This document shows positions 43,039-55,349 of a stretch of 64,000 bases of DNA, one piece after another. Position 1 is the first letter of the stretch. Every line of letters begins with the position of its first letter. The notes under the pieces were generated by a model. The model did no database searches, had not been told where the DNA came from, and saw only the letters and a list, made by a program, of their open reading frames with translations. The translations under genes and the position numbers were made by a program. Source of the DNA: Bidens hawaiensis (taxonomy: Eukaryota; Streptophyta; Magnoliopsida; Asterales; Asteraceae); assembly GCA_021521415.1 (NCBI GenBank), contig JAIQDT010000834.1:248001-312000 (forward strand), written 5' to 3'.

Positions 43039-46000
43039 TGAAGAAAAAATTAATGCTGACACAAGTGTTTCAAATTTGATAAAAGTTAAAAACATTGATA
43101 GGCATGGGGGTGGCATGTCGGAAGTACTCACTATCTTTTTTTAAATTTTAATTTCTGAGGGAAAATTAGTCAATATTCCCAATCCCGAACCTTTAGATTA
43201 TTTCTAAAATGTCTTTAAATAAAAATTTGAAACCCGGATCATGTTTAAAGTTCTAACTTTCATCCGTTTGACATTTCAAATCAACACTTCATTGAACCCG
43301 TAACAAATTTGGCGATAAATCTATATGTATTATCAAAATTTTTAAAATACTCAAATTTTCCATTTTTGACCCATAATAAATTTTGACCCAAATGTCGTTA
43401 ACTTGTACCAAACAATCTATTTACCAACTTCTGACTCTAAAAATTAAATTTAAGTTCCACAAAACCCGAAACAATCCTTAATAAAAAAATCAATAAATTA
43501 AATATGATAAACTTTGTTATATATGAAAGTGATTGATATATATTTACTAAATAACTGAATAAATATATGGTTTACTTTTAATTGAAATATAAATTGATAG
43601 ATATAAAACATATATTTATAATTTATAAATTTATAACAATTTACAATAATAATATATAATAAATAAATGGATTGCTTTTAAAAAAAATGGATAAACTTTT
43701 AAGCATGAATTTATAATTTAATGATTACAAAAATTGCTTTGTAAAATGAATACATATTCAAGTTTTGTTTTTTTTTCTATAAATTCCAACAGTATACATA
43801 GTACAATTATATTCTTTTCAATCTTTAACAAACATGTTATGTTGTTAATTTTTGTATTTCACCAAGTATTTTGGAATATATAGTAAAATAATAGTTAATA
43901 TTTATTTTGGAATAGAATGTAAAAGGAAAGTGAATATGTTATATATTAGGGTCAATTAAGATTTTGGTTTTGAAGGGAAAAAAATTGTGAGGTTTAACCA
44001 TAAACCGACATGTACCACAGTTATTTTTTTTATTAGGATGGTTAGATTCAATATTAAGCTAAAATTTAAAGTTTTATTTGAAAAAGATGATGGCGGATTT
44101 GGTGAGGGTGTGCTGAGTAATATTACAAGAATTTCTTTGAACTTTGACAAATTAAAGAAAATAGTGGAGTGAGCATAAATTAGTTAATTTTATTACAACA
44201 CATAAATACTTTCTATAAATAATGCATACATGTTTAAGTTCATGAGAGAAATCATTTTATTGTAAGAAAGTGAGAAGTTATTTCAATCAATCAAAATTTT
44301 TCTTTTGTTTTTTCTATTAATTAAATTCAAGGATATAATTGTAAAGATTTTTAGTTTTTTATTTGGTAAGTATTAAAGTTTTGAAAGTTTTATTTTGTTC
44401 CTTTTATTAATTCTATATTTGTTAATATTAAGTTTTAAGAGTATTATCATTTTTTTTTTCTTTTTCATGCGTGTATCATCATATCAATCTTTTTTTTTTA
44501 ATGAAAAGACAAAAAAAAATTGATTTAAATTCAAAACAATTATAATAATATCAATTCAAAATTAAAAATACTTACAATGTTATCAATTAATATAATCGTA
44601 TATTAAAATCAACCTTTTTATATTTCAAAATAGCAAATGCATTGAAATATTATATCCATTCTATAGGTGTTTTTAACGAATCGAAAGATTACAATAATAT
44701 TTAAAATAAACATCCTAATACATGTTTTTGAAAAGTCTTTTTTCATATAATTTTATAATTAAACTACCAAGTAATAAATACAAATATATATATACACACA
44801 CGTGTATTTAATGATGTACATGATTACAACATTGGCGAAGTGTAATTATGTAATAACTACAAATAAACGACATAAAAACGGACACCTGCATTAAACCAAA
44901 AATTGCCTCTACATGAAATTATTCATACACAACTATTAAATAAAAAATCACTACACAACTATTATATATACCTACACAATTTATATGTGTCTGAATAACT
45001 AGATTAATATATACCTACACACACTTTTAACAGCCTACACAACGAATTATATATTTAAAGAATTATATTAAAATATACCTACACACAGTTTTAGTAGCCT
45101 ACACACTAAACATTTCTCTAAATATGTTCCTTTTCAAATGAAGCTATTATGTTTTTTTTGTGTGTAATAACTATTTAAGATTTTAAAAGTATGTGTATGC
45201 TTGTGGTTGTGTATGAAACTTATTTTTTTATATGCTTGTAAACTATAATAGTGGGTGGTTGCGTGCAAGTTTTTAAGTATGTGTTGTAAATTTTAAACTG
45301 TTTTTGTGTATTGACATATTTTTCTATTTAGGATGTTAATTAATTCTGTCATGATATATACACTTGTATTGTGTCGGACATTCCTTTAATATTTTCGTTA
45401 CCTTTCACAACACATGTCTTAAATCATACATATATTTTTATGAGTCTACACGCATGCATATTTACCAACTAAGTGTATGAATTTATCTAATTTATATAGG
45501 ATAACATCCATATACAATAGAACCTCTACACTTACTTACCAATTTGTGTATAATTATATCAACTTAATGTAGGCGGAATAAAAAAACCAAAAAGAAAAAC
45601 AAAATTTATGAGTACATTTTAATAAAGCACACGACTTTAAATAAAAGCAGGTGAAACCAACAAATTTATTTTTCTACAAATGAAACACGAAAATTCAAAT
45701 TTACCTCTGTTAATGTGAATTCAAATGTGGAGTTAATTATGATGTTTTCCTAAATTGATTGCTTCATCCAAAAATACAAAATTACCCTTCAATTACTAAA
45801 ATCAACTAAAATGAAGTGTTTAAATTTACAATATTGTCATTTTAGTTAGTGACCATTGATTACACATAATCAATGGTCCAGATGTATTTCTCGCAGTAAA
45901 ATGATTTTTTTCTTGAACCATCTCCATATATATATGTCCAAAAAAGTTATTTAGTAAAAATAAGGGTAAAAATGGCTATTTATTAAGTTAATTTTAATTG

Positions 46001-46077
46001 TTGGATAAATATCTTAGCAAAGATATATATGTAATTAAACACCCCTAAAAAATAAATTCATAACCAAATGCCCTATT
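43039..46077. other. AT-rich intergenic region, no gene seen
   Basis: Very AT-rich with poly-A/T runs. At 45009-45106 the phrase ATATACCTACACACA...TTTTA...AGCCTACACA occurs twice (~73 bp apart), and related TGTGTGTA words recur inverted around 45160-45310. Short reading frames do not resemble proteins. Confidence 0.55.
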
Positions 46078-46093
46078 AGTTAAGCTCAATTAA

Positions 46094-46431
46094 TAAATTG
46101 GATTTTGCTCAATTGTAGAGTACTCACTTTATTAGTGAGAGGTAGGGGGTTCAAACCTTAGTATCACCAATTTATATGGGAGATATGAGCCATGAGAGAT
46201 GACCCTGGCTTGCCAGTGTTCGAGTCTTTATCTCACCCGGTTTTACCGGCTCCTCGCTGTCGTGCCGTTTGGCGGGCATGGGTGTCTGGTTTTATCCAAG
46301 TAATCCCTCAATAGGTGGACCGCTAGGGGCTCCATTCATACGGACTCGTGGCCGGCTCGGGCTACCTTTAACCAATAGAAGCCACGTACGAAGTACACGG
46401 TGTTACTTAGTTTGTCGTTCCAAAAAATAAA
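46094..46431 (+). mobile_element. tRNA-derived SINE with 16-bp target duplication
   Basis: Flanked by a perfect 16-bp repeat AGTTAAGCTCAATTAA (46078-46093 and 46432-46447). The head reads like a tRNA: A-box region TTTTGCTCAATTGTAGAG (46103-46120) and a perfect B box GGTTCAAACC (46148-46157), ~35 bp apart. A ~270-bp body follows (GAGCCATGAGAGATGACC ... GGCGGGCATGGGTGTC), ending with a TTGTCGTTCCAAAAAATAAA tail. A long target duplication and pol III boxes are the signs of a SINE mobilised by a LINE enzyme. No protein is encoded. Confidence 0.88.
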
Positions 46432-46447
46432 AGTTAAGCTCAATTAA

Positions 46448-47226
46448 GTTATTGGCAATCTCAATACATTAACTATCGGAGTTGGATATTGCAAAAGAAG
46501 TAAAGTTGAGAATTACATTGTTTGGTCAAACATATGAGAGGATTCCAGCTCTATCTGACATGAGAAACATCGAAACAATGGCAAGCTGGTGATTTCCGCG
46601 TGACGGGTTGGGTGTCCCTGTCTGTGAATGACCCAGTTGTCCAATCTTATCACTTCTATGTTAAATGTCTTGGGCTTTACTTATTAATGTCTTGTTCCAT
46701 ATTTAATGCTAGTGTTCCCAAATGATTTATTGAAGTATATCTATGGATTAAAAATACCCGAAAGAAATAAAAACAAATTTTAGTATTTGATTCTTATTAC
46801 TTTCTAGCTGGTATTCAGTAATTGTGATTTTGATTTTAGGGCTGACTGCAAGGTGCTCCTTTGATTGTATTATGTATAACAACATCAATAGTAACCACAG
46901 AACCACTATTAAGTATATATGTGAACCTTAACTCCACTGGTATTTGAGGGGAAGTCAAAATTAGCCGATGAGCGATCTAGTGAGCAAAACAAACTCGAGT
47001 TTTTAATGTGCAACTTACCATTTGCTTGAACTCAGTTTAGACATTTATCTGAGGAAGAGATCTCAAGGTAAATTAGATAAAGGTTTAGCAAACTAATAAT
47101 TTGCACTAATTGACAAGCGAGCTTCAAGGCACAAACTATTTTATAAACAACCTTAATTGTGTCCAGCTTTATACATTAGTCATCATAAAATAGAATTGGG
47201 AAAATAATGTAAAATTAAATAAAAGA
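46448..47226. other. intergenic sequence, no gene seen
   Basis: Somewhat less AT-rich than its surroundings but with no protein-like frame. It ends at the copia-2 insertion. Confidence 0.5.
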
Positions 47227-47231
47227 TCAAC

Positions 47232-47416
47232 TGTTAAAAATATATATTATGTGGTTATCAATACCTAATATAGATTAGGCTTATTGTCCAAGTTATCTTC
47301 TATTATATATACATCTTATTATACCTCATTGTAACACACACCATATTAATGAAATCTCCATCTTTCTCCCTACATCTCTTTCTCATATGTTTGGCTATTA
47401 GGCTTGTTTCACAACA
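47232..47416 (+). repeat. 5' LTR of copia-2
   Basis: 185 bp, with TATA-like TATATATAC (47306-47313) and the R-region phrase CCATATTAATGAAATCTCC. Identical to the 3' LTR except two sites (near 47297 and 47322). Confidence 0.88.
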
Positions 47417-47417
47417 C

Positions 47418-47431
47418 GTTATCAGCACGAG
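47418..47431 (+). other. primer-binding site of copia-2
   Basis: GTTATCAGCACGAG one or two bases after the LTR, a primer site seen in several plant copia lineages and different from the TGGTATCAGAG type used by the other elements here. Confidence 0.6.
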
Positions 47432-48499
47432 TCTCTCAAGTCTTACTGTTAATCCCCGCTCTGAACACTCGAAGACATTGGCCTTATGGGTTATATGCGA
47501 ATCAGGTGAGCAAGTAAAATCTCTAATATTCATTAATCATGACGAACAAACTTTTATATGTTGGGTTGGGTTGGGTTGAATTAAGGGACTAATCTTTTAA
47601 ACGGTGAAACCACTTATTTTTGGGCGTCGTTGTTAGCCCAGTTTTTTGTTACATCTCATAATTAATTCAAAAAAAAAAAATAAAATTGTTTGAGTTCATC
47701 ACGTGGGAATAATTTCTTTCACAACATTTATTATATTGGTCACTTTGCATACTTTATACAAGTTATCAATGATTAAAATATTTTTTTTAATATTATTCAT
47801 GCTAAGTTATTTGGTGCTTTCCGTGTGTATTAGTTCTAGATTTAATATTGATTTTATGATATATGTTTGTTTACATAAGTTTTAATATGATCATCCAAAT
47901 TCCAAAAGATTATATTTGAAAATTCATGTAAACATCTCAAAATCTTTAAAAAAAACGTGATTTATACTATTCCGGTTTCACATATTTCACAAATCAATTA
48001 ATTGTGTAATACTTAAAAAAAATATGTACTTTTATTGGAAAAAGGTTATTAAAACTCAATTAACTTGATAATTAACGATGAGTTGTGCTTCAAGTAGCTT
48101 AAAATATGTACTTTTATTTGTGATATGGACTTCGAAAGTTCCGACATGTGGCGTGCCGCCGATCAACTCTATTTGTTTAGATGAGTGGTATGATTATTTT
48201 ATAATTTATTCTTGTTAAAACATATGATTTATATTAGGTAAATAAATTATTATATAAATTTGGAGGTACACATCTTGAATTACGGTTATGAAATTTGCAC
48301 ATAATGATTTTGATATTCATTGCCATTTTTTCTTGATTTGGATGGAGTTGATATTTTTGTTTTAAATAAAAGTTAAAAACTCTTAATATGTTTAAACATA
48401 TTTAATATGATTAACAAGGAACATGAAAAGAGATTTCCGTATACTATAATTATCTAAAGAAATTTGTTTATTTAATCTTCCTTCATTATTGTTATTTTA

Positions 48500-51400
48500 A
48501 GGTTTAAGTTTTATATTAACTGATGTTCACAATTTGAGTGACATATATGGAGAAACATGGAAGAGCATATGCATTTTAAGAAAACTTAAAAGCTCTAAAT
48601 CTTTCATTAAGTTGCTACCAAGATCTTAAGGTATGTATTATGCGTTTATTTTTATATTACAAATCAACTTGTGATTTATTCTTAGCAAATATGCTCTAAA
48701 ATTCAAGCTGATTAGGGTGCATATTCACTGTTTTAAAATCAAAATTTAATTCAACATGAAAAAGGTTAAACGCTATTTAATTCGATTACCAAAATGTTAT
48801 TTTGTTTCTAGTAATACAAAAGCAAGAACCTTTAAACAAAAAAACATCAATAAAAGTAGATATTATTTTGTTAATAAGGTTGTTATAAGATAGATATATA
48901 TTTTATATATATTTGATGAAAAAAAAATGTCTCTATGAAATAAAGTTCTTAAAATAACTTAATTAATGCAATGGCATGTTAATAAAAGTATCATGAATTA
49001 TACGGGCTAACTTTATGAAATATATATTTTATATGTCATGGATTATTTAAAGAGTATAAATAATCTTAGATATGACACCTGAAGTGTCATACGTCCGAAA
49101 TCTCATTATTAAAGGTTATAAACTACTAGTATGATAAATCTCACATAACTCGTTCATGTAATTAGTTTTCAATCCGTGAGAAGATTGTTTAAGAGAAAAA
49201 CTGGATAATACATATCTTATTTGTCACCCATCAGTTATGCTCCGAAGATATCAATATTATTAAGAGCATATGAAGTTTTCGAGATGTGTTCATATTCATG
49301 AGTTCAAGAAAATACTAAAAATCATGAAATTGTCTAGTTTTACTTAATTTCATGAAGTGAATGTGACTATGTATTGATCGTTGTAATCATGAACATAATT
49401 GGGTAAATTGTAATAATGGTCATGTTAATCATGAAATCGACCATAAGAAACATAATGACGGTCATGTTAATAATGAGATTAACCACCACAAAGGGATTGT
49501 TCATATATGAGAACAAAACATGGAAATACAAAAGTGAAATCACATGATCGCTTTAAACGATCATACAATGTTCACTCATATTTACAATCTTGTACTAAAG
49601 AAGCATGATACATATACGATCATAAACCTGAAGTTAATGGATCATGATTATCTTATGGCGTGACCGGTTAGACCACACCAAGTCAATGATGTGAAATTTA
49701 TTGAGGAACCAAAATATTTATCATAATAATTATACATGTAATATTGCTCTCAAGGGAAATTATTTAGTTACCAAATGAAGGAGGGGTGTAAATCCCTAGA
49801 TGTTATGGAATTGAGAAAAGGATACACATATCCTAACATGATATCATTTAGTATTTTGAAAATCGATGCATCGTCTAAGTGGTTATCAAGGCAACTTGAT
49901 GTTTGCATGATTTATGGCTTAGCTAATAAGATAGCAAGCATATTATTCCATATTGGTATATTTACATTATGTTATAATAATGAATTTTATTCCCAAGTTA
50001 ATAATAATCATTGGAATAAGGGTTGAACTTCATAACATATTATGTTCTTACATAGATTGTTTTGTTAAAGACGATTACTCAACGTCTATAATTTGTTGCA
50101 AAGGCAATATCACAAGAACAAAGGTTCATGTTTGAATTTGAGTACATATGATGTTACATGTCTTAAAAACTAATTCACATCAAGCCAACAAGTTATGATA
50201 CTTCCTTCCCATTATAATTGGTTTTAGGTCAGTAACCAAGAATTTCTCATCTAATATTTCGTGTGTGTTATATACTGAAATTAATCCACCATAAAACACA
50301 AAGATGAGGTCACAAAGGAAGTTGGGAATTTATGTCGGTATTAAATATTATTTATGATTATATACGTAGAGGCACTAATGAGATATTTGCTTATGGCTCA
50401 TTAGTTTTCACTTTAGTGAATCAATATTCCCAACATTAGGGGGAGATTTAAAGCAGTTGGAAAACAAATTTAGTTGGAATGAATTATCATTGATCCTCAG
50501 ACTAAATTATATTAACTAAAAGTTCAAAGGATAATTCATGAATAAAGATTAGCGAATGAATTACCAGACGATTCACTGACCAAGAGAGAGTGTCTAGCTA
50601 AGACACCTATACGAACTGCTAATGCTCCAATTTATAAATGTCCCGGAAGGACAAACGCATATTTATAATAATTCTAATGCACGCTTGTAGCATGGTAGAT
50701 TGATCGGTTCCAAAGTTAAAATTTCCTCGAAAATTGGAGCAAGTAATAAAGATGGTCAAGTCGAGGTGCAGTAAAAGGTCTCTTGAAAGAAATTAGACAT
50801 GATGGTTCTTGAAGAACCTTAGGTACCTGAAAACAAAGAGCTCTCAATAAATTATATTGTATCATGTCTACAAAGATATATGGAATCGAGATAAAGTCGA
50901 CGTCGTTATACTTTTATATATATGTATAATTAGCGCTTGAAATGATGATGATGAGGATTAAGATTCTAAATATGCCTATAAAATGATTGGCCAAAATGGA
51001 AAGATGCAAACAAGGCATAGTTGAATTCTCTAAATAATGGAAAGTTTGTTGGACCAGCAGTCCGTACAACTAAAGTTGTAAAATGTGTTAGATACAAACG
51101 GGTATTGTATATGAGTTATGAAAATTCATCAAGTGATATAAGGCCAAATTGATGGCATAAGAACTTTTGCAAAGACCCATGATTAATTATGAGGAGACAC
51201 GTTCTCCAATGGTGGAAGCAATAACTTTCTGATAACTAAACAGTCTGGTAATATAAAGAGAGAATTGATATGCGTCCAATAAATATTGTTATTCAGTTGA
51301 TACTGAGAGTTTACAAGAAAATCTATGAAGGATTTGAATTATCAAATCATGTAAAGTAAGTTCTCGAGAACATAATGATTGTTGTGTATAGAGTCATATT

Positions 51401-52600
51401 TGATACTTTACGATATTGAATATGTTGAACATAAATAGAACTCCTAAAAAGTTTCCTAAGGTAATTGAATACTTGAAAGATTAGTTGATTATGTGCATCA
51501 ATAAGCATACACATAGAAGAGAATACACATTATGAGTACCATATCTCAATAAACAAAGAAATTGTACAATATGGATTTTGATATGTGATACAAAGTAATG
51601 TGTTAATGAGCAAGTTTATGCAGCAAATATCCTGATAAAGTGAATGTGTATGCATAAGTTGTCAAGTAGAAAAGAAGTCCTGATGGATTAGTAAATGCAT
51701 GGATTTATGTTTATTACGTATGAACTAAACTATTCGAATTGAGCTGGCACAAATCAAGAGATATTTTGATAAAAAGGGAGATAAGTTGGATATGATTAGC
51801 CATACTTTTATCAAAATTTCACTCTTAAAAGGTCATTATAATCAAAGTTTATAATGATGTACATATCACCGAGAGAAACTTATGAGCTTTTAAAGAGAAA
51901 ATTCTTTTTGAAAGACCTTGACATGGTGTGATTATTGCTCGACTTATAGTTCGAGTATATGTGTAATTATATGTTTATAAATCCATCAAAATGCATCTAG
52001 AAAATGTTGAGACATTTTACCATAGACAAATTAAATCCTTTTAGCATGTTAAAGGATGCTAACGATGACTCTATATCATTGTCTATCTAAATATGAATAT
52101 TATTGGTTCGGAAATACCATAATTTAATGCATTTATGCATTATGTTGTACTGTTAGCTATATATGATTATTATTTTCTTTATTTATATTTACTGGCATGT
52201 GTTCTACTAGGAGACACCACAACGGGTTAAAACATATATTTCAGGTATGAAAAAATGTGTTTATATTTTACTAACCTATCAAAACAAGTTTTGTTAGTCT
52301 TGTCGATGCAGAGAAACACAACAGGGTATCAATACAATAGTATATGATTACGAGATGATACAATAGAAGTTTTCACGTGAAGATCATGCAACGTTGTTCA
52401 ATTAACGATTCGCATGCCAAAGGAAGAAGACACAAATGATTGAGTACAAACGTTTTGAAACTTTGACAGAAGATCAATATTTACCATTTTAACGGATATA
52501 TAAATCAGGGGGAAATAATACACGTTGCACTCTTTTTCCCTTAGCTATGGTTTTGTCCCACTGGGTTTTCCTAGCGAGGTTTTTAATGAGGCAGCATCTC
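48500..52600 (+). pseudogene. copia-2 gag-pol remains
   Basis: No frame longer than ~83 codons survives. Recognisable scraps: a zinc-knuckle-like CN-rich stretch at ~49380-49460; HGRLIGSK followed by decayed KNPRK-like residues (50691-50730); NDWPKWKDA (50982); FVGPAVRTT (51050); a decayed YEETRSPMVEA (~51195); and ELDMR...YEGFELS (~51265-51345). These are the pre-RT and RT regions in copia order. Many stops and indels. The direction is plus, agreeing with primer site and polypurine tract. Confidence 0.75.
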
Positions 52601-52621
52601 CAAGCGTATTAAGTTGATAAC

Positions 52622-52631
52622 TAAGGGGGAG
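52622..52631 (+). other. polypurine tract of copia-2
   Basis: TAAGGGGGAG directly before the right LTR. Confidence 0.75.
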
Positions 52632-52816
52632 TGTTAAAAATATATATTATGTGGTTATCAATACCTAATATAGATTAGGCTTATTGTCCAATTTATCTTC
52701 TATTATATATACATCGTATTATACCTCATTGTAACACACACCATATTAATGAAATCTCCATCTTTCTCCCTACATCTCTTTCTCATATGTTTGGCTATTA
52801 GGCTTGTTTCACAACA
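52632..52816 (+). repeat. 3' LTR of copia-2
   Basis: Copy of 47232-47416 with two differences. Confidence 0.88.
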
Positions 52817-52821
52817 ACGAC

Positions 52822-53780
52822 CTTTCGAAATTTTAATAATTATTAATCTATGATTTACTAGTGTTACTATTTCTACTAGGACTAAGAACAGACTAATTTG
52901 TTGTGAAATATGTTTTATTTAGCAACCTTGTGCTACCATTAAGAGGTCTCGGTACCATCAAGAGTTGTTTTTTAATCACTGAACCAAGCACACTCTATAT
53001 CTAACCAATTATTAGATAGCCTCTACAAAAACATGAAACATGCCATGTTGAAACCCGTTTTTTCTTGAAGTATTAATATTGTTTTCGACCCGGTCAATAT
53101 GTTCATAATCTTAAACCATATGAAATAGTGGAAGGTGCAAGAGCGGGTGTAAAAATCAAAATTTGAAAAAACTGTTTTATTATTCATAGATGAGATAAAT
53201 TATTGGTCACATTATTCATGTGGCTCACCTAAACACTTAGTTGAACTACATCCCACATCATTCAAGGAAAATGGGAACGGTGAGGAAACAGTTTGTGTTA
53301 TTAATGACCCAGTCACCCATATGGACATGTATGTCTTTTATTTCTTTATATTTTTTAATGGCTATCTTTTATTTAACTGATAATGTTGAAAATTACATTG
53401 TTGTTTTTGCTAAACTGTGAATTTTATTATAACATCCAATTTAGTGGGTTGATCTTTCTCGTATAGAATGATTGGTATAATTGGTGTAATATCGCATGCT
53501 TGTCTAACACATTTGTACTTCTGATCCGTTCTAGCTTCAAGCTAGTGGGTTGTTTATATATACTCCGTATAATGTTTGCTGCGGGTTATAAAAATATTAA
53601 CATTCTTAAGTTTATCATATCTGATATCTATCGAAAAAAATTAGTTTTTGCATTTTTAATATTGTTTGGTGATATTAACTAATATGTTGCGGTTAATGAT
53701 ATGGGGTTAATCAATCACATATACAAGTCAAAGGGTCTAAGTAGAATAATTACAATATTTAATGTAATATATATATTAAA
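52822..53780. other. intergenic sequence, no gene seen
   Basis: AT-rich; no protein-like frame, RNA gene or repeat recognised. Confidence 0.5.
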
Positions 53781-53812
53781 CTAGGTTATAAACCCATGTA
53801 ATTACACGGATA
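53781..53812 (-). mobile_element. Helitron-like 3' terminus
   Basis: On the minus strand: an imperfect hairpin CCGTGTAATTACATGG, ~10 bases, then CTAG. The layout equals the terminus at 23891. The 5' end was not found. Confidence 0.45.
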
Positions 53813-53976
53813 TCAATACATTTTAAAATTAAAAATAGTGTATAAAAGATACAAATTGTATTTAACAATGTTTCATTTATAATTACGTATCAATCTCACG
53901 AGTACACATGCTATTTAACAATACCACATTTACAAAATTACAATACATATTAATATCACAAGTACTACACATGCAG

Positions 53977-54127
53977 GTCTTATATACTTCACTAGTAACC
54001 AATTATAACTTCAAATTCCCATCCATGTCTTATATACTTTAGTGCTAGAGTAGTAACCAATTATAACTTCAAATTCCCATCTATGTCTTATATACTTCAG
54101 TGGTAGACTGGTAGCCGATTATAACTT
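53977..54127. repeat. two and a half tandem units of 50-58 bp
   Basis: GTCTTATATACTTCA ... GTAACCAATTATAACTTCAAATTCCCATC starts at 53977, 54027 and 54085; the second unit carries a small internal insertion. May lie inside the Helitron-like element. Confidence 0.85.
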
Positions 54128-54737
54128 AATGTTTCTGTAATGGAGATAACTCTAAGTGTGAGCTTAAGTGTAATCAAATCATACATGCTCATTTAAGTAT
54201 ATATATTAATGTGTAGTTATAAATATCATATGTTGGTCATTCTTAAACGGGTTTGGCTCTTCGAATTATAAAAAAAATGATTACTGTGATTGCGACTTAT
54301 TTTAATTACGTTTGCCTCCATTATAGTATATATTCACGCATTCACATTTTAAACTACATTTAGGCTCTTTCAGTTTTCCTAAGGCTCCTTAACACCTGAT
54401 CATCTCATCGCCTACAATTGTCATAGAAATTAAAGCACATGCTTTAGGTTCATATACTAAAATACATGAAATACCTGTCCGGAATTTCTTGAGCATCATT
54501 CCCTTCTCTTACAATGCAAAAATAGCTGCAAAAACGTTATGTTAAATAAAAACAAATGCTCCAGCAATTGGGTTCCAATCTTCAAAATAACATATTTAAA
54601 ACCTATTGTCTCTACTTGGCAATTGATCAAACATAGGCATAAACCCAGATCCCATTTGAAGAGACCCACCTAAAAATGGAATCTGCCTTTAAAATTAATA
54701 ATATAATGTCTAAGCCATTTTCTCATTATTATTCTTT

Positions 54738-54749
54738 AACAACAATAAC

Positions 54750-54780
<31 letters not shown>
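54738..54780. repeat. AAT microsatellite
   Basis: A run of about 13 AAT units after two AAC interruptions. Confidence 0.95.
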
Positions 54781-55305
54781 TATACATAAACTGTAATGTT
54801 TTTATTAACAAATTAGCGGGTATAATCGATACCCACGGGATGTCCGATACCTGATGGTGACTAACCGACAAATGCCTAATGGTTATTTGACCATTGACCC
54901 AACCTTCCCCGGAACAATTTAACATAGACCTAGAACCGGACCAATAACACAAGGGTCAGTATGTTTTTAAAGCAGGTATGGTGGGGCGGTATGCAAGTCC
55001 TACGTAACGGGCTGCAAATTAATGACTTTAATCTACCAGGTCAATAAACGAAAATAAAACATAGAAACAACAAATGACTCAAAATTACCTATTGATACAT
55101 TGTATAAACATCTGGTCCACCAAGTTAATTTACTTTTCCCATGCTCAACAACTACAGAAGTGGCACCAGTGAGCGAAATACACACAGATTGAATCCTGTA
55201 AACAACAAATATATAACAAAGTGTTGGTGTTGAAAAAAACACATTTCACTTAAGTTAGTAACTTTCATGTGTTGCAATACATTTTTGAAGTTAAGGAAGG
55301 AAAGA

Positions 55306-55306
55306 A

Positions 55307-55348
<42 letters not shown>

Positions 55349-55349
55349 T
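55306..55349. repeat. ATT microsatellite
   Basis: A run of about 14 ATT units. Confidence 0.95.

Larger units (their letters stand above)
47232..52816 (+). mobile_element. copia-2: Ty1/copia element with short LTRs and decayed interior
   Basis: Two 185-bp LTRs (47232-47416 and 52632-52816) start TGTTAAAAATATATATT and end TTTCACAACA, differing at only two sites. TTATCAGCACGAG after the left LTR is a copia-type primer site, and AAGGGGGAG precedes the right LTR. The interior matches copia pol only in pieces (for example HGRLIGSK at 50691 and NDWPKWKDA at 50982). The flanks TCAAC and ACGAC/ACAAC are not a clean target duplication; the LTR end may be misplaced by a base or more. Lineage unassigned. 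Confidence 0.85.

Noticed and set aside
49775..50026. 83-codon frame in copia-2
   Set aside because: Falls inside decayed pol without matching its frame; chance open frame.
55088..55200. CVYFAHWCHFC read on the minus strand, like a thioredoxin/nucleoredoxin active site
   Set aside because: Only about 11 residues, followed at once by stops, and no other thioredoxin-fold motif nearby. Likely chance or an unrecognisable relic.
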